A stretch of DNA of 57,500 nt from the NCBI GenBank assembly GCA_012295275.1, contig CM022679.1, positions 14,635,842 to 14,693,341 of the forward strand. Reading direction: 5' to 3'. This document shows positions 29,101 through 39,300 of this stretch, piece after piece; the first letter of the stretch is position 1; each line of letters begins with the position of its first letter. The stretch is from Chrysomallon squamiferum. Lineage: Eukaryota > Mollusca > Gastropoda > Neomphalida > Peltospiridae. The notes under the pieces were generated by a model that saw only the letters and a list, made by a program, of their open reading frames with translations, was not told the DNA's origin and ran no database searches. A program made the translations under genes and the position numbers.

Positions 29101-32100
29101 TGTCAGTAGTGTTTGGAAAGTTTAGAGGTTCAAGATGTCAGTTTTTGGAAGTATGTAAATTGAAAATGTCAACAGTTTGAAGGGTTGATTTTAATGATGT
29201 CAGTAGTATTTGGAAGAATTCAGCTTGAGGATAAGAAGGCAGTGGTGTTTGGGTATTAGAAGATGATGTTTGAGTTTAAGAGGGATGTTCAGTTGTTGTT
29301 TTGATTTAAATTAAGAGAAGAATTGTTTTTATGTATTTGTTACAGACAGGTTATGTTTAAATACTCAGACACAGACACAAAAACATACACTCACTCACAT
29401 ACACACTACATGTTCTTTAACTGTGTACTTTCTTTATGCATCTAGCAATAATAAAAGTGAAAAACTGCCCACTCATTGGCTTTATTGAAGTATCATACAG
29501 GATAACAGCTTTTGTTAAATTTTACAAAAGTCACTGTGTATATTTAAACTGAGTAAAACACAGAGTACTGAGAAACATTACAGTATCATTTTTTTTTCTT
29601 TCTAATGTAGTTATTTAAATACTGTAAAATAAATATAGTTATTTGAATGCAATACTGAAACAGTTTTTGTAAATTCTGTATTATGTGCAAGAAGCTGCAG
29701 TGTGTAATTTTGTGTTACAGAGAAACAGAACTGTTTTATCTGTCTAGTTTTAATTAGGTTTAATTCTGTTACATTATGTGTTTGTTTCAGAGTTGTGAAG
29801 GTACAGTGAAGCACAAAACAGATATGGTTGGAAAGCTGGAAGAGAAGACAAACCAACTCGTTCACACACTGAAAGAAATGGAGAAGAGGTGAGTGCATTT
29901 TTAATCTTTACCGTTCAGCTGGCTAAGTGACTTGTTAAATGACAATGCAAATGTATACCAGCAAGAACATTCCCTTGGTGAGCAGTGCAGGGCATGGCTA
30001 CAGTTGTTTCAAACTAATGTTCAGATTTTGTTTTTTCACCCAAGGCTAACAGATTCAGTTGTTAAAATGTCTGGGAAAAGCAAGCACCAAGTTTTATCCC
30101 ATTAGTAGCTGCTTGTCTGTCAGAATTGTTGAGAAAGAATGATCATCTTGACAGCATCTTGTGTTAAAAAAACCTAAGAAGCAAGCAGTGCCATCCCTTC
30201 AGACGTCTGCCTTTCAAAATTGTTTAAGCAAAACATACAACAGAGAGAGTGTTCAAATAATATGATTTTTGGTTAAAACAGTCAATAAGAATGAAGCACC
30301 AGGTTTCAAAACTGTCAAACCTTGAGTTTCTTGTGTAGCAAAATTATAATATGAAAGATATGAAAGAATGTTCAAGAAACAAAATATTTTGTTAAAAAAT
30401 CTATAAGAAGCAAGCACCAGCTTTCGAATCTGTCATTCCTTCATTCACTCGCTTGCCAAAATAGCTTAAACCAAACCAAACAGTATCGTGAATCGACAGC
30501 ATCTTATGTTAGAAAATAAGTCTAGTCACATAATGAGATTTTCTGTGAAAAATATCTGTATGAAGCAGGCATCATGTTTCAAAATAGTCATCCCTTCAGT
30601 GGCTTGCCTGTCAAAGTTGTTTAATCAAAACAAGCATCGGAGATAAAGGTCAACTAATAAGCTTTTTTTTTTGTTAAAAAATGTCTATAAAAAGCAAGTA
30701 TTGAGTTTCAGAACTGTTATCCCTTCAGTCACTTGCCTTTTGAAATTGTTTAATCAAAACTAACAAGAGAGAATGGTCAGCTGAGAAACTGCGCAATCAG
30801 TCATTGTTGGTGGATGCTCTGGGCCTGTGACTGGGTATTCCATTATTACTGATGACGTAAGCGACACAAGAAAGACAAAAATTTCATCTTGCAGTCAAAT
30901 AAATCTCTAAGCTGATGAAGTATTTTTCTCATTATCCATTACGGTTTTTGGTGTTGCTGAACTTCTTGCTAATGCTTTTCAAGCAGTGCAGTTTGTTGGT
31001 TTAATGATAATAATGAAATATTTTAGTTAAGGCTTTGTGGACATAAGGGCAGTTGTCATACAATTACATCTTTTATTTTTATGGTGTAAGTTCTCCTCAT
31101 TCATCACCTAAACCTTTTCTTTCTTCCAGGGCACTGTGATAGTAATTTTCTTTAACTTTTATTTGTTATTTTTATAAATTTATTGCCTTTTTAATGAATA
31201 ATAATAAGCATTAACAGAATAAAAATATTTAATAAATAGATGTCACCAAAATGAAAAACATTTTATACATTTAAGGAGATGGACATTTATGCTATTCCTT
31301 TTCATAACTTTTTTTTAATAAATGATAATTGTCATAAAGATGATAATTATTTAATTATAAAACTGAAAGATATATATAAAGTTTCAGTGATCAAATTCAA
31401 TCAAATAAAATAGGTTACAAAATGCCATTGTTTTTACTGACATTATTAACCTGAAATGAACTGACAGAAATTAAAAATAGGTTTATTTTTTCTGATTAAA
31501 TTTAAATAAAGAGTCAGAAATAATTAATAAAAATTATAATAATAATCATTGTTTTATCACACTGACATTATTAACTTGAAATCAACTGAGAGAAATTCAG
31601 AAGAACCTTTCTTAATGATTTAAATTTAATTTAGAGTCAGAAATAATTAATAAGAATTACAATACTCAAATTATCATTTTATCTCATTAACATTATTATT
31701 AACTTGAAAAGAATTGATAGAAATTAGTAACAATTTGTTGTTGTTGTTTTTTTAAAATTAATTTTAATAATATATCACAAATAACTAATATGAATTACAG
31801 TATTTAAATATCATCATTATAATTTTATCATCACTAACATTAGATCATTTCACCTGTGTACTGACATTTACCTGGTTTACCTGTACTTATTCGTTGTTGT
31901 GTTTACCTTGGTGTATTATGATTTGTTTTATTATTTAGTTTGCACTGGTTTGTTTGTAGCCGCGCAGTCCATTCATTTTTGTATCATTTTTCTTTTGCAT
32001 GTTCTGTTCCACCCGCTCTTGGCCTCTTGTTGCTTGCTGGTGTAGATTAAAACAATGCGAGTCTGATAAACTAGCAGCTGAAGAAACAGCTCGAAAACTT

Positions 32101-32401
32101 GGCCAAATAATTGCAGAAAAAGATAACAAGCGGTAAGCGAAATTACTATTATTTTTCTTTTTTAAAGCATGAGTCAAAATTTGGTTAAGAAGTTTTTTTA
32201 GTTTTCTGGTAATAGGAATTTAAAAAAATGAAAAAAATAAAAGAATGAATGTAACTCAGAATTCACTTACCTGATATTTGGAGTTGATTTCTAACAGTTT
32301 GGATAAGCTTAAATATTTTCAGATTATTAAAAAAAATTTCAAAAATATAACTTACATTTAAATTTATAAGATTTCTAGTTTGCGTTTTGTGTCCCAGAAT
32401 G

Positions 32402-32435
<34 letters not shown>

Positions 32436-35367
32436 AAAAGCAAAATTTATAAAATAAATCAATCTTTCAAGATAAAAGATTAATTTATAAAATTTCTGAA
32501 AATAAAAATAGATTTGCAGTTCTAAATGCACTCCAAAATTCATTTGTTAATTTGTTTTTATATTCAACTGACATTATTTTAAGTTTTTATTTAGTTATTT
32601 TTTATCTTGCAGTTATTTTAGTTTTTATTGTTCTGTGTTTCAAAATAGTCTTTATCATTTAACCATTGTCTATGCACATTTGTGATCATTATAATTAGTT
32701 TTTTTAATTTTTGCATTTTGGTTTTTCATATTTCATTAAACAGGTAAGCCAGAAATAATAAACCACAATCAATAACATTTGTTAAATAAATAAATAAATA
32801 AATAAATAAAGCAGCAGAAATATATAGATTACATATTAAGAGATAATATTTATTTATATATTTCTCTATGCAAAAATATATATAAAACATAAGTTTGTAA
32901 GGGCCATTTGTTGCTGTCCCAGAGTGAACACAATAAATAAACTGTATTTAATGTACATAAAGAGCCATGTTGGAGACTGATCTGCAGATAGAAGCGAGAG
33001 TGGAGAACGACATTGCAGAAAGGTTTGGAAGAGGAGAAACTCAGGGGAAGTGAAATCCTTCTGGAGCTGCAGCAAGCTAAAGAACTTCAGAAGGTAAACC
33101 ATTGTTTGTTTTAGTCAAGATTATTTCCAGTTTTTATAAAAATAATCTATCTTAGTGAGTGATGACAGCAGCCAAGTGTTGAGAGGACAAAGTCTGCAAG
33201 GCTTGAAGAGCTAACGATGTACTGTTTGTGTGAAAACACATACAATTATTTCTGTTAGTTGAAATAGAAGAACAGTAATCTGGGTCATTGGTTACAGAGA
33301 TGGTTTGAGATTTAATAGATACAAGACACATGTTTTTTCTTTGATTAGTTCCTAGTCCACTGACTGATTAATTAAAAGCTTGTAGTTTATTCTCTCCTGT
33401 CACTGGGAAGGTACATATTAAGGATGCATTGTTGCAAATCAGTATAAACAGCTCATACTGTGATGGCAGATGTTTCCTCTTAAAAAATTATTATTATTAT
33501 TATTATTATTTTTATAAAGAAACAATGTGAAGGAATCATTTTCAAAAGCCTTTGGTAATTTTGGAAATTATGTGGTTTTGTTAAATAGTTTATGATATTA
33601 ACAAATTACATTGTTTGGTTAAATTAATGTTAGACAGTTATAAGATTCTGTAGTTTTGTTGTGTTTGTTTATGATAAATGATATGATTTTCTTTCAGAGT
33701 TATAATGAGTTAACCAGAAAACATGAAATGCTCAATCGTACTTGTGAGGAACAAGAGCAGGCATTAGCAGAAATAGGCTCACACCTCAGCGAGTGAGTAT
33801 TTTTCATTGTCAGTAAGTTCACACCTTACTATTTTTCATTGTCAGTTATTTCTCACCTTCATATTTTTCATTGCCAGTAAATTCACACAGTATTTGTCAT
33901 TGTCCACAAGTTCTCACCTTCATATTTTTCATTGTCAGTAAGTTCATACTTTTGCAGTTTTCATTGTCAGTATGTTCACATATTATTTTTCATTGTCAGT
34001 ATGTTCACATATTATTTTTCATTGTCAGCAAGTCCCATCTTCATATTTTTTATTGTCAGTAAGTTCATACACTACTTTTCGTTGTCAGTAAGTTCACACA
34101 GTATTTTTCATTGTCAGTAAGTTCACTGTCACTAAGTTCACACCTTATATTTCATTTTAATGGATATTTTTTTTTGTCAGCAAAACACTACAATGCTTAC
34201 AGTTTAATGAGTATTTTCAGTAACAAATACAAATTTATAATTGCCATATAAAAGTACATGTTGGTAATTATAAAAGTGTTGGTTGGTAATTGCTATAAAA
34301 GTACTTGCTGGTGATTGTCATAATAGTAGACGTTGATTACAATAAATGTGTATATTGGTAACTGTCTGAAAAGCACAGGTTGGTAATTATCATAAAAAGT
34401 CCAACTCAATACAATAATGTTTTTCTTTTCAAATTGATTAGCACTTCTGTTTTTTGGAATGTTTTTTTTTTTTTTACTATTTACATCATCATACTTAATG
34501 AGGGAGTATATAGAATCTGGATTGTTTGGTTCACATCATGTACAGATTTTTCATTATTATTTGAAAGGTTTTTATTTTTTATTTTTTTTTTTTTTTTATT
34601 ATTAACTAGCCCTGAATTAAAAATGACAGGGATTTATAGCATAGTCTTACAGATGTTGTTATTTTTCTCTTCAGCTCCAAGTTGAAAGTTGAAGACATGA
34701 GGGAAGCGACTATGCAGTTGAAAGAGGCCCAGTGGGAGAGTGACGAGGCAATAAAACAATGTAAACAGTGCAATAAAGATTTCTCTATTGCAAGGAGAAA
34801 GGTAATCTTGTCAGTGTTCATGTATCTGCCACTCAGTCAGTGACTTTAATTCAGTTTTCAAAGTTTGTGTTATGTGGTTTCTAAGGGTAGATCCATTTAA
34901 CTGTTCATTTGCTGCTAAGAAAAAAATTAACATGTAACTGCACAGGAGGTTTTCTAATTCCTTATTTGTTTGTGATGTGATGCCATTTAATAAAATTACA
35001 TTCATTTTATGATTAATTTCATTAACATTTCAGATTTCTATCAAAAAAAAAAATATATATAATAATAATAATAATAATAAATAATAATAATAATAATAAA
35101 ATAAAATAATAAAATAATAAAATTAAAATTGAATAATAATTAATAATAATAATAATAATTAATTAAGAGATTATAAACATAAATAAATAAAAAACCCAAT
35201 TAAATAATTAGAATTTTATTTTATTTCAGCATCACTGTAGGTTCTGTGGAGGTATTTTCTGCAATGAATGCTCTGACAACAAAATGCCTCTGCCGTCTTC
35301 ATCTAAGCCTGAACGGGTCTGTGATAACTGTCATACACTTTTACTAAACAGATACTCTGCCACGTAA
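9391..35367 (+). CDS. RUFY: RUN and FYVE domain-containing protein (RUFY1/2-like), 16 coding exons
   Basis: RUFY proteins link small GTPases and PI3P-rich endosomes in vesicle traffic. Exons: 9391-9580, 15353-15523, 16296-16413, 18506-18610, 19747-19870, 20144-20211, 20794-20868, 21273-21444, 22031-22147, 22784-22951, 29791-29888, 32046-32132, 32963-33093, 33698-33792, 34675-34801, 35230-35367. All are GT-AG and phases agree, apart from one extra base in exon 13. Corrected for that base, the protein is 660 residues. The RUN domain covers about residues 70-260 ([65 protein letters not shown]). A long coiled coil follows ([18 protein letters not shown]). The FYVE zinc finger covers about 590-655 and has WESD, four CxxC pairs, RRKHHCR and RVCDNC, so PI3P binding looks intact. 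The start ATG has a good context (CAAAATGG). One gene here appears to stand for vertebrate RUFY1, RUFY2 and RUFY3. Confidence 0.92.
9581..11879. other. RUFY intron 1, proximal part
   Basis: AT-rich, with AAT/TCA short repeats near 10615-10650. No exon is supported; the 67-codon frame at 9904-10107 has no recognisable features. Confidence 0.5.
11880..12320 (+). promoter_or_regulatory. Putative internal promoter of RUFY
   Basis: Sequence complexity and GC rise here compared with the flanking intron, directly before the alternative first exon. A CACGTC motif and a short upstream ORF (12258-12275) are visible. No TATA box stands out. Promoter function is inferred from position. Confidence 0.4.
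12321..12450 (+). CDS. RUFY: Alternative first coding exon of RUFY (RUFY3-type N-terminus)
   Basis: ATG at 12321 opens 43 codons plus one base, ending at a donor (GATGATG|GTATGT). The frame contains [20 protein letters not shown], which closely matches the known N-terminus of vertebrate RUFY3. Its phase (1) equals that of the upstream first exon 9391-9580, so either can splice to 15353 without changing frame; the product would be 640 residues. Its location inside the first intron implies a second promoter just upstream, plausibly with different tissue use. A five-codon upstream ORF (ATG at 12258, MEEEW then stop) precedes it. Confidence 0.85.
12451..15352. repeat. RUFY intron 1, distal part: microsatellites and one minisatellite
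   Basis: Simple repeats: (AAT)n 12801-12831, CAGT repeats about 13033-13052, (CATA)n about 13720-13740, (CA)n 13774-13806, a compound AAG/AAGAAT/AATGAT tract 14390-14511, and a pyrimidine-rich CT stretch 14640-14780. Positions 15117-15320 hold about two copies of a roughly 100-bp AT-rich unit built around AAATAAATATTTCTACTAAT, ending just before the acceptor of the next exon. No further exon seen. Confidence 0.6.
15524..16295. other. RUFY intron 2 with (TA)n tract
   Basis: AT-rich intron with a (TA)n run at 15951-15984. Nothing else is recognisable. Confidence 0.5.
16414..18505. repeat. RUFY intron 3 with a long compound TAG/TAA microsatellite
   Basis: From about 16423 to 16800 the DNA is almost wholly TAA, TAG and related triplets, an interrupted compound trinucleotide array of nearly 400 bp. 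It begins within about 15 bp of the donor of the 16296-16413 exon. A long poly-T tract lies at about 16940-16966. No coding sequence is supported in the rest. Confidence 0.65.
18611..19746. repeat. RUFY intron 4: TTA microsatellite and degenerate tandem repeat
   Basis: A (TTA)n tract covers about 18626-18677. At 19160-19650 there appear to be three to four degenerate copies of a roughly 140-bp AT-rich unit, recognisable by recurring AAATGATAAAC-like and GCAATAATATC/GCAATAAGATC-like stretches. The copies are too diverged for exact boundaries. Confidence 0.35.
20212..20793. other. RUFY intron 6, extremely T-rich
   Basis: Positions 20380-20690 are nearly pure A/T with long T runs. No exon is supported. 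Confidence 0.55.
21429..21840 (+). repeat. Minisatellite of about 66 bp overlapping a RUFY exon end
   Basis: Six to seven imperfect copies with a period of about 66 bp. The first copy spans the last bases of the exon ending at 21444 and its donor (TTAGAG|GTAGAC). The third copy, near 21566, repeats the exon edge and donor exactly, followed by the same intronic bases (TGTCAGAGATATTTCACATT). Other copies carry CAGTCAGAGATAGATTGTCA. The array therefore contains a duplicated 5' splice site. Confidence 0.75.
22148..22783. other. RUFY intron 9
   Basis: AT-rich intron. A short imperfect repeat (TTATTGACTTA...GTTA) lies just after the donor at 22160-22250. Nothing else is recognisable. Confidence 0.45.
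22952..24789. other. RUFY intron 10, part downstream of the nested gene
   Basis: Mixed-complexity DNA with no supported exon on either strand. It could include a longer 3'UTR of the nested gene. Reading through the 22951 donor adds only six codons before a stop. Confidence 0.4.
24790..24795 (-). terminator. Candidate polyadenylation signal of the nested neuropeptide gene
   Basis: AATAAA reads on the minus strand 27 nt after the TAA stop. A second candidate lies far downstream near 23463. A short 3'UTR would suit a small peptide gene. Confidence 0.35.
24790..27188 (-). CDS. AKH/GnRH-superfamily neuropeptide precursor nested antisense in RUFY intron 10
   Basis: Inferred structure: noncoding first exon 27188-27141, donor CTG|GTGAGT; coding exons 25816-25593, 25223-25161 and 24881-24822, ending in TAA. 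Junction phases are 0 and 0. The coding exons give a hydrophobic signal-peptide core ([13 protein letters not shown]...CSS), then [14 protein letters not shown], then an associated peptide with two Cys about 25 residues apart. The expected product is an 11-residue peptide with N-terminal pyroglutamate and C-terminal Gly-amide, released at GKR. The pattern (Gln1, aromatic4, Ser5, Trp8) and the paired Cys in the tail are those of AKH, RPCH and GnRH precursors. Total length is about 109 residues, typical of the family. The likely start ATG (25800, AAAAATGGC) is one base out of frame with the signal core, so the frame as given is broken between 25800 and 25752. Family assignment is good; AKH versus GnRH type is open. 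Confidence 0.78.
25683..25724 (-). other. Predicted mature neuropeptide and GKR processing site
   Basis: The codons for [11 protein letters not shown] occupy 25724-25692, then Gly as amide donor and Lys-Arg at 25688-25683. The segment follows a small-residue signal cleavage site (CSS|Q). The predicted product is [17 protein letters not shown]. Confidence 0.75.
27186..27220 (-). promoter_or_regulatory. TATA box and initiator of the nested neuropeptide gene
   Basis: On the minus strand TATAAAAA begins at 27220. An initiator-like TCATT has its A at 27188, 32 nt downstream. The following 48 nt contain no ATG and end at a strong donor at 27141. Spacing and order fit a focused core promoter. Confidence 0.6.
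27221..27560 (-). promoter_or_regulatory. Upstream region of the nested neuropeptide gene
   Basis: This stretch is more complex and GC-richer than the surrounding intron, and lies directly upstream of the TATA box. On the minus strand it contains a TGTTTATTAA motif of forkhead type and a TAATTA homeodomain core. Function is inferred from position and composition only. Confidence 0.3.
28214..28430. repeat. Minisatellite of about 62 bp, three copies
   Basis: Three imperfect tandem copies, each starting near ATAATGAATTTCTTCTTATC and continuing through an A-rich run into AATTTGAACACTTAA-like sequence. Confidence 0.65.
28740..29290. repeat. Degenerate G/T-rich tandem repeat
   Basis: Variants of GAGGATGTCAGTAGTGTTTGG recur at intervals of roughly 40-50 bp, together with AGGTTGA and TTGGAAG elements. 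The 67-codon minus-strand frame at 28824-29027 is a translation of this repeat and is not a gene. Confidence 0.5.
30040..30790. repeat. Minisatellite of about 125 bp in RUFY intron 11
   Basis: About six imperfect copies recognised by CCCTTCAGTCACTTGCCT, AAATTGTTTAATCAAAAC and AAGCAAGCACCAGGTTTC-like anchors. The array lies about 150 bp after the exon ending at 29888. Confidence 0.65.
31310..31850. repeat. Second minisatellite of about 125 bp in RUFY intron 11
   Basis: Three or more imperfect copies with the recurring anchors ACTGACATTATTAACTTGAA and GAGTCAGAAATAATTAATAA. It is unrelated in sequence to the array at 30040-30790. Confidence 0.55.
32133..32962. other. RUFY intron 12
   Basis: AT-rich intron with a poly-T tract at about 32402-32430 and (AAAT)n near 32785-32810. 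The acceptor used for the next exon (ACATAAAG|A) has a weak pyrimidine tract. No further exon seen. Confidence 0.45.
33793..34145 (+). repeat. Minisatellite of about 35 bp beginning at a RUFY donor
   Basis: About ten imperfect copies of a unit containing TTTTCATTGTCAGTAAGTTC and ACACCTTAC/ATATTAT-type spacers. The array starts at the exon edge: the exon end TCACACCTCAGCGA and donor GTGAGTATTTTTCATT match the unit. By my count five copies carry GTAAGT and two carry GTATGT, each a good match to the start of an intron. Confidence 0.7.
34200..34400. repeat. Short array of a 26-bp AAAGTACAGGTTGGTAATTG-type unit
   Basis: Several degenerate copies of a unit of about 26 bp, related to the larger array at 35935-36340 beyond the 3' end of the gene. 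Confidence 0.5.
35040..35170. repeat. TAA/TAAAA compound microsatellite
   Basis: Interrupted AAT and AAAAT repeats in RUFY intron 15, ending about 60 bp before the acceptor of the last exon. Confidence 0.6.
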
Positions 35368-35711
35368 TCCTGTCTGGGCATCACAGCTTCAATATCCAAA
35401 CAAAGACAACTGTAACAAACTGAACTGTGCGATATGAAAAGACTTCAATTCTGGAATATCAGACAGTAATTTGTTCAGCTGAATTGTGGGATAGGAAAGA
35501 GGTAAACTCTGGAATAACATGTTGTAATTGTCTGCTGAATTATTTCAAATGAAATCCTTGAACTGTGAGATTTCAAACTGCTCAGAGATGAAACAGAAGA
35601 GACTTGAATGCTGGGATGTTATTGTGGTGCAGATTAAACAAGCAGTTCATTTCAAGATGCTTATCTTCACCATGTAAATCAGTGATGCGATATACTTTGA
35701 TATTTATTTTT

Positions 35712-35878
35712 AATAAATATGCTGGTTTAATATCATGGTATGCTACAGGGTGTATTAAATATTATATTATACTGCAGTGAACATTTGTTGTAAGAAATCT
35801 GTAAGTGATGCTTATTTAGATTATTACATCTAAACAGTTTTATTGCAAATGTGTCCTGGTGTTATGATTGTTAATAAA
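35712..35878 (+). terminator. Candidate polyadenylation signals of RUFY
   Basis: AATAAA occurs at 35712-35717 and 35873-35878, about 345 and 505 nt after the TAA stop at 35365-35367. Either would give a 3'UTR of ordinary length. The sequence between stop and first signal is less AT-biased than further on, as expected for transcribed 3'UTR. Confidence 0.45.
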
Positions 35879-35934
35879 ATGTTAAATTATTCATTACATA
35901 ATACATCACAATGTAACTGATAGGAAAGTATAAA

Positions 35935-36340
35935 TGTGTATTTGTCATTAAAGAACAAGCTGGTAAGTGTTATAAAAGTAAAGACTGGTAATTATCATTA
36001 AAAGTATAGGTTGGTAATTGTGATAAAAGTACAGGTTGGTAATTATTATAAAAGTACAAGTTAGTAATTGTTTCAAAAATACACGCTGGTAATTGTTACA
36101 AAAGTAAAAGTCGGTAATTGTTATAAAAGTACAAGATGGTAGTTATTATAAAAGTACAAGATGGTAATTATTATAAAAGTAAAAGTTGGTAATTGTTATA
36201 AAAGTAAAACTCGGTAATTATAAAGTACAAGTTGGTAATTGTTATAAAAGTACATGTTGGTGATTATTATAAAAGTTGAGGTTGGTAAATGTTACATAAG
36301 TAAAGGTTGGTAGCTGTCATGAAAGTATTTGTTAAAGAGT
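35935..36340. repeat. Minisatellite of about 26 bp downstream of RUFY
   Basis: Roughly fifteen imperfect copies of a unit around GGTAATTGTTATAAAAGTAC. The same family occurs inside the RUFY intron at 34200-34400. Confidence 0.75.
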
Positions 36341-39300
36341 AATTTGGTAATTAAGAGTAAGGTTGGTATTTGGATCGTTAACTGATAATTCCATGATGGA
36401 GATATAAATATTTATAATTCACATAATAATTTCAGTATGCTTTGGTTTATATGTTTGAATGCTCTATAGTTTGCAGATTTTCTGGTTAATAAGATCAATA
36501 TATGTAATATAATGGTGGTGACAATTATTTTAAATTTGATGTAAATTAATAATATCTTTCGTTACTAGTATGCATTAAATATATTTTATGCAGTACATTA
36601 TGAAGAGCTTGTAATACAGCATTTTGTGTTCCTCATCACAAAGTCTGAATGAGATAATTTCATCAGTCAAATTCTTAAAATATCCTTTACTTTATAAAGA
36701 AAAGAACTTAAAATCTGTGAGAAAACAAGCAAAAAGCATAAATAAATGGTTCTGGAAAATGAAGCAAAATCGATTTCACTGAAATTATGGTTTATTTATC
36801 ATCCAAACTGATAGGACAGATTAACATTAATTAAAAAAAAAAAAGTTAATTAAACTATAAATGACCTGATTAATAATAAAGCCTGTGTAGTTTTATATTG
36901 ACAAGAAGAAGTGATACAGTTTTTCAGTGGCTAATCGAGGTATGCATTATATATTAAATTATTTATTATATTTTAATTGAAAAGAAACATCTGTTTATTC
37001 AGTTTTAACCTAAAACTGTGCAATGAATAAATTACTGTATTCTGTAAATTGTGTTTTAGTTCAGTTACTGAAGATGTTATCTTTAATTTGAAATGTAAAT
37101 ATCTTGTAGCATAAATGATTAAAGCCATTTTTGTTCTGATTAATATTTTTAAAACATAAAAATAATAATAAATAAGTAAATATTATGCATAAAAAAATAT
37201 TTTCTCAGTGTAAATTAAAGATTATTTATTGTTTTATGGGTTGAAATTTTACCAAATTAAGAAATAAGTACATATATCAAAAACATTATTTGTTGTTCTT
37301 CTTTAAGAGATGTTTTATTTCATTTTTATAAATAAAATTGTAAAATATAAAGCAATTGTTTTGAAATTAATGTCAGTTAAGTACTTATTCATCAGTTATT
37401 TATTAAATGGTACATTTTTACACACACACACACACATACACACACACAAATACATCTGAATAATGCTTGCACATACAACACATATGAATATATAAATGGT
37501 TGATAAATTTTTCTGAAAAATGTGGTACATCAATTTGACATGTGGTACATCAATTTGTTTAATTAACTGATCTTCTGAAGTTTGGAAAAATATGTATATT
37601 TAAAACAAAACTAACAAAACATATTTGCATTCATAGATAAGAACTGATCAGAAAGAGAAAACACTGGTGGAAGTTACATACACAGTTACAGACAGACAGA
37701 CACACACAGACACAGATCCAAAATTACATACATACACACACACAAGTATATATGTATGTACATAGGTGTTAAAAAATACAAATACACACCCACATATACA
37801 CATATTACTTTTCTCTGCTTTGTCACAAGGATGTAACTTCAAAGATTTTTAAATTTTCTGCTAACAAACTGAACATCTTTAAAAAAAAAAAAATAATAAA
37901 ATAAAAATGTCCTACTTATTCCTTTCAGTAACTTAAATCTCTAAAATGTGATAAAGTTGTTACAGCTTTATCTGGTAATTTGAATATGATCACACCCTCG
38001 ACAGTTAAAAAGATGTAAATTGTTTTGACAACTGTAATTATTTATCTGACTCCTGTTCAATTTTGTGTGACTTGCTTTTGTCTCAGCCCTCACTAGTGCG
38101 AGGGTGAAATTATACAGTGTTACAAGTAAATTTAATAATACATCTAAACTTGGCTTTGAATTACTTCAGTCTCAGTGTTAGGATAAAGAGACTATAATTT
38201 GTATTTTAACTGGAAGAAAGCAAAACTTCTAAATTAAAAAATTGTCTTGAATCTGTGTTATTTAGTATTTAGGAAAAGCCTGGTTTTGTTATAGGTGTCG
38301 TGAACAAATACAGTGATATACTTGTTACATTCTTTCTTCTTTTTTTTTTTTTTTTAAGGAAAAATAAATAATTTCTATGGTTTTTATTATTTCTATAATT
38401 TCAATTGTTTATTTTTTAGATTCTTTTATTAATGTTATTGTTTATATGACACACACACACACACACACACACACAGATACTTATATGATAGTTAAGTCAT
38501 TTGTCAACAAAATATTAGTTGTATCACATATGACATGAATTCATTTTTGTCTTTTTAAATTATAATTATATATATAAAAAAAAAGAATTTAAAAAAAAAC
38601 CCACCTTATTAGACCATGAAACTGGAAATAACAATCCTTAAATAACAATCTGAACATATTTTACATTTACTAAAAAGGAAAAATTGTATGTATTAACATA
38701 CAGACCTGAGACTTAAATTTTTTAATAAAACAATCACTAAAAAATTTGTTATTAATTTATGTTTACATCCAGTTTATTTTTAAAAAGTTTATAGAAAAAT
38801 TAAATTTCAACAGTTTTTGTTGACAAAGAAAAATAAATTTTGAACAGTAAAATATTATCAACAAAGACTATTTATTTTTCACACAGAATGTACTGTATAC
38901 CTCCAGTTTACACTAAAAATCTAGGAAAACAAAATAAAATATTTGACAGGCTTATATTTCATTGGCATGATCTATGGTCATTTGAATACTTCCTTTGCCC
39001 ATTGCATATAAAATTTATTATTTATAGATGTTGATTTCATCTTTTAATGAAACAAAAACAGAACATCGTCTACAAATATTTTACAATATGATATATGACA
39101 AAAACGTTCATTCAGTATATTATTATCAGTACTGTTGAAATACATATATCAATCTGTGATCTGTATTTTAAAAATACATGCAAATATCCTGTATGGAAAA
39201 AAAAAAAGAAAAAAAAAAGATATCTAATATACCAAAAATTATATGATTTGTATTAGATACAAGTTAATATCATTCAAAATTATTATTTTTTATTTGGATC

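Noticed and set aside
29611-29898. 95-codon minus-strand frame
   Set aside because: Antisense to the RUFY exon at 29791-29888; no own gene features.
30040-30790. Regularly spaced repeats suggestive of a CRISPR array
   Set aside because: Units of about 125 bp are imperfect throughout, with no constant repeat/variable spacer pattern, inside a eukaryotic intron.
34606-34821. 71-codon minus-strand frame
   Set aside because: Antisense shadow of the RUFY exon 34675-34801.
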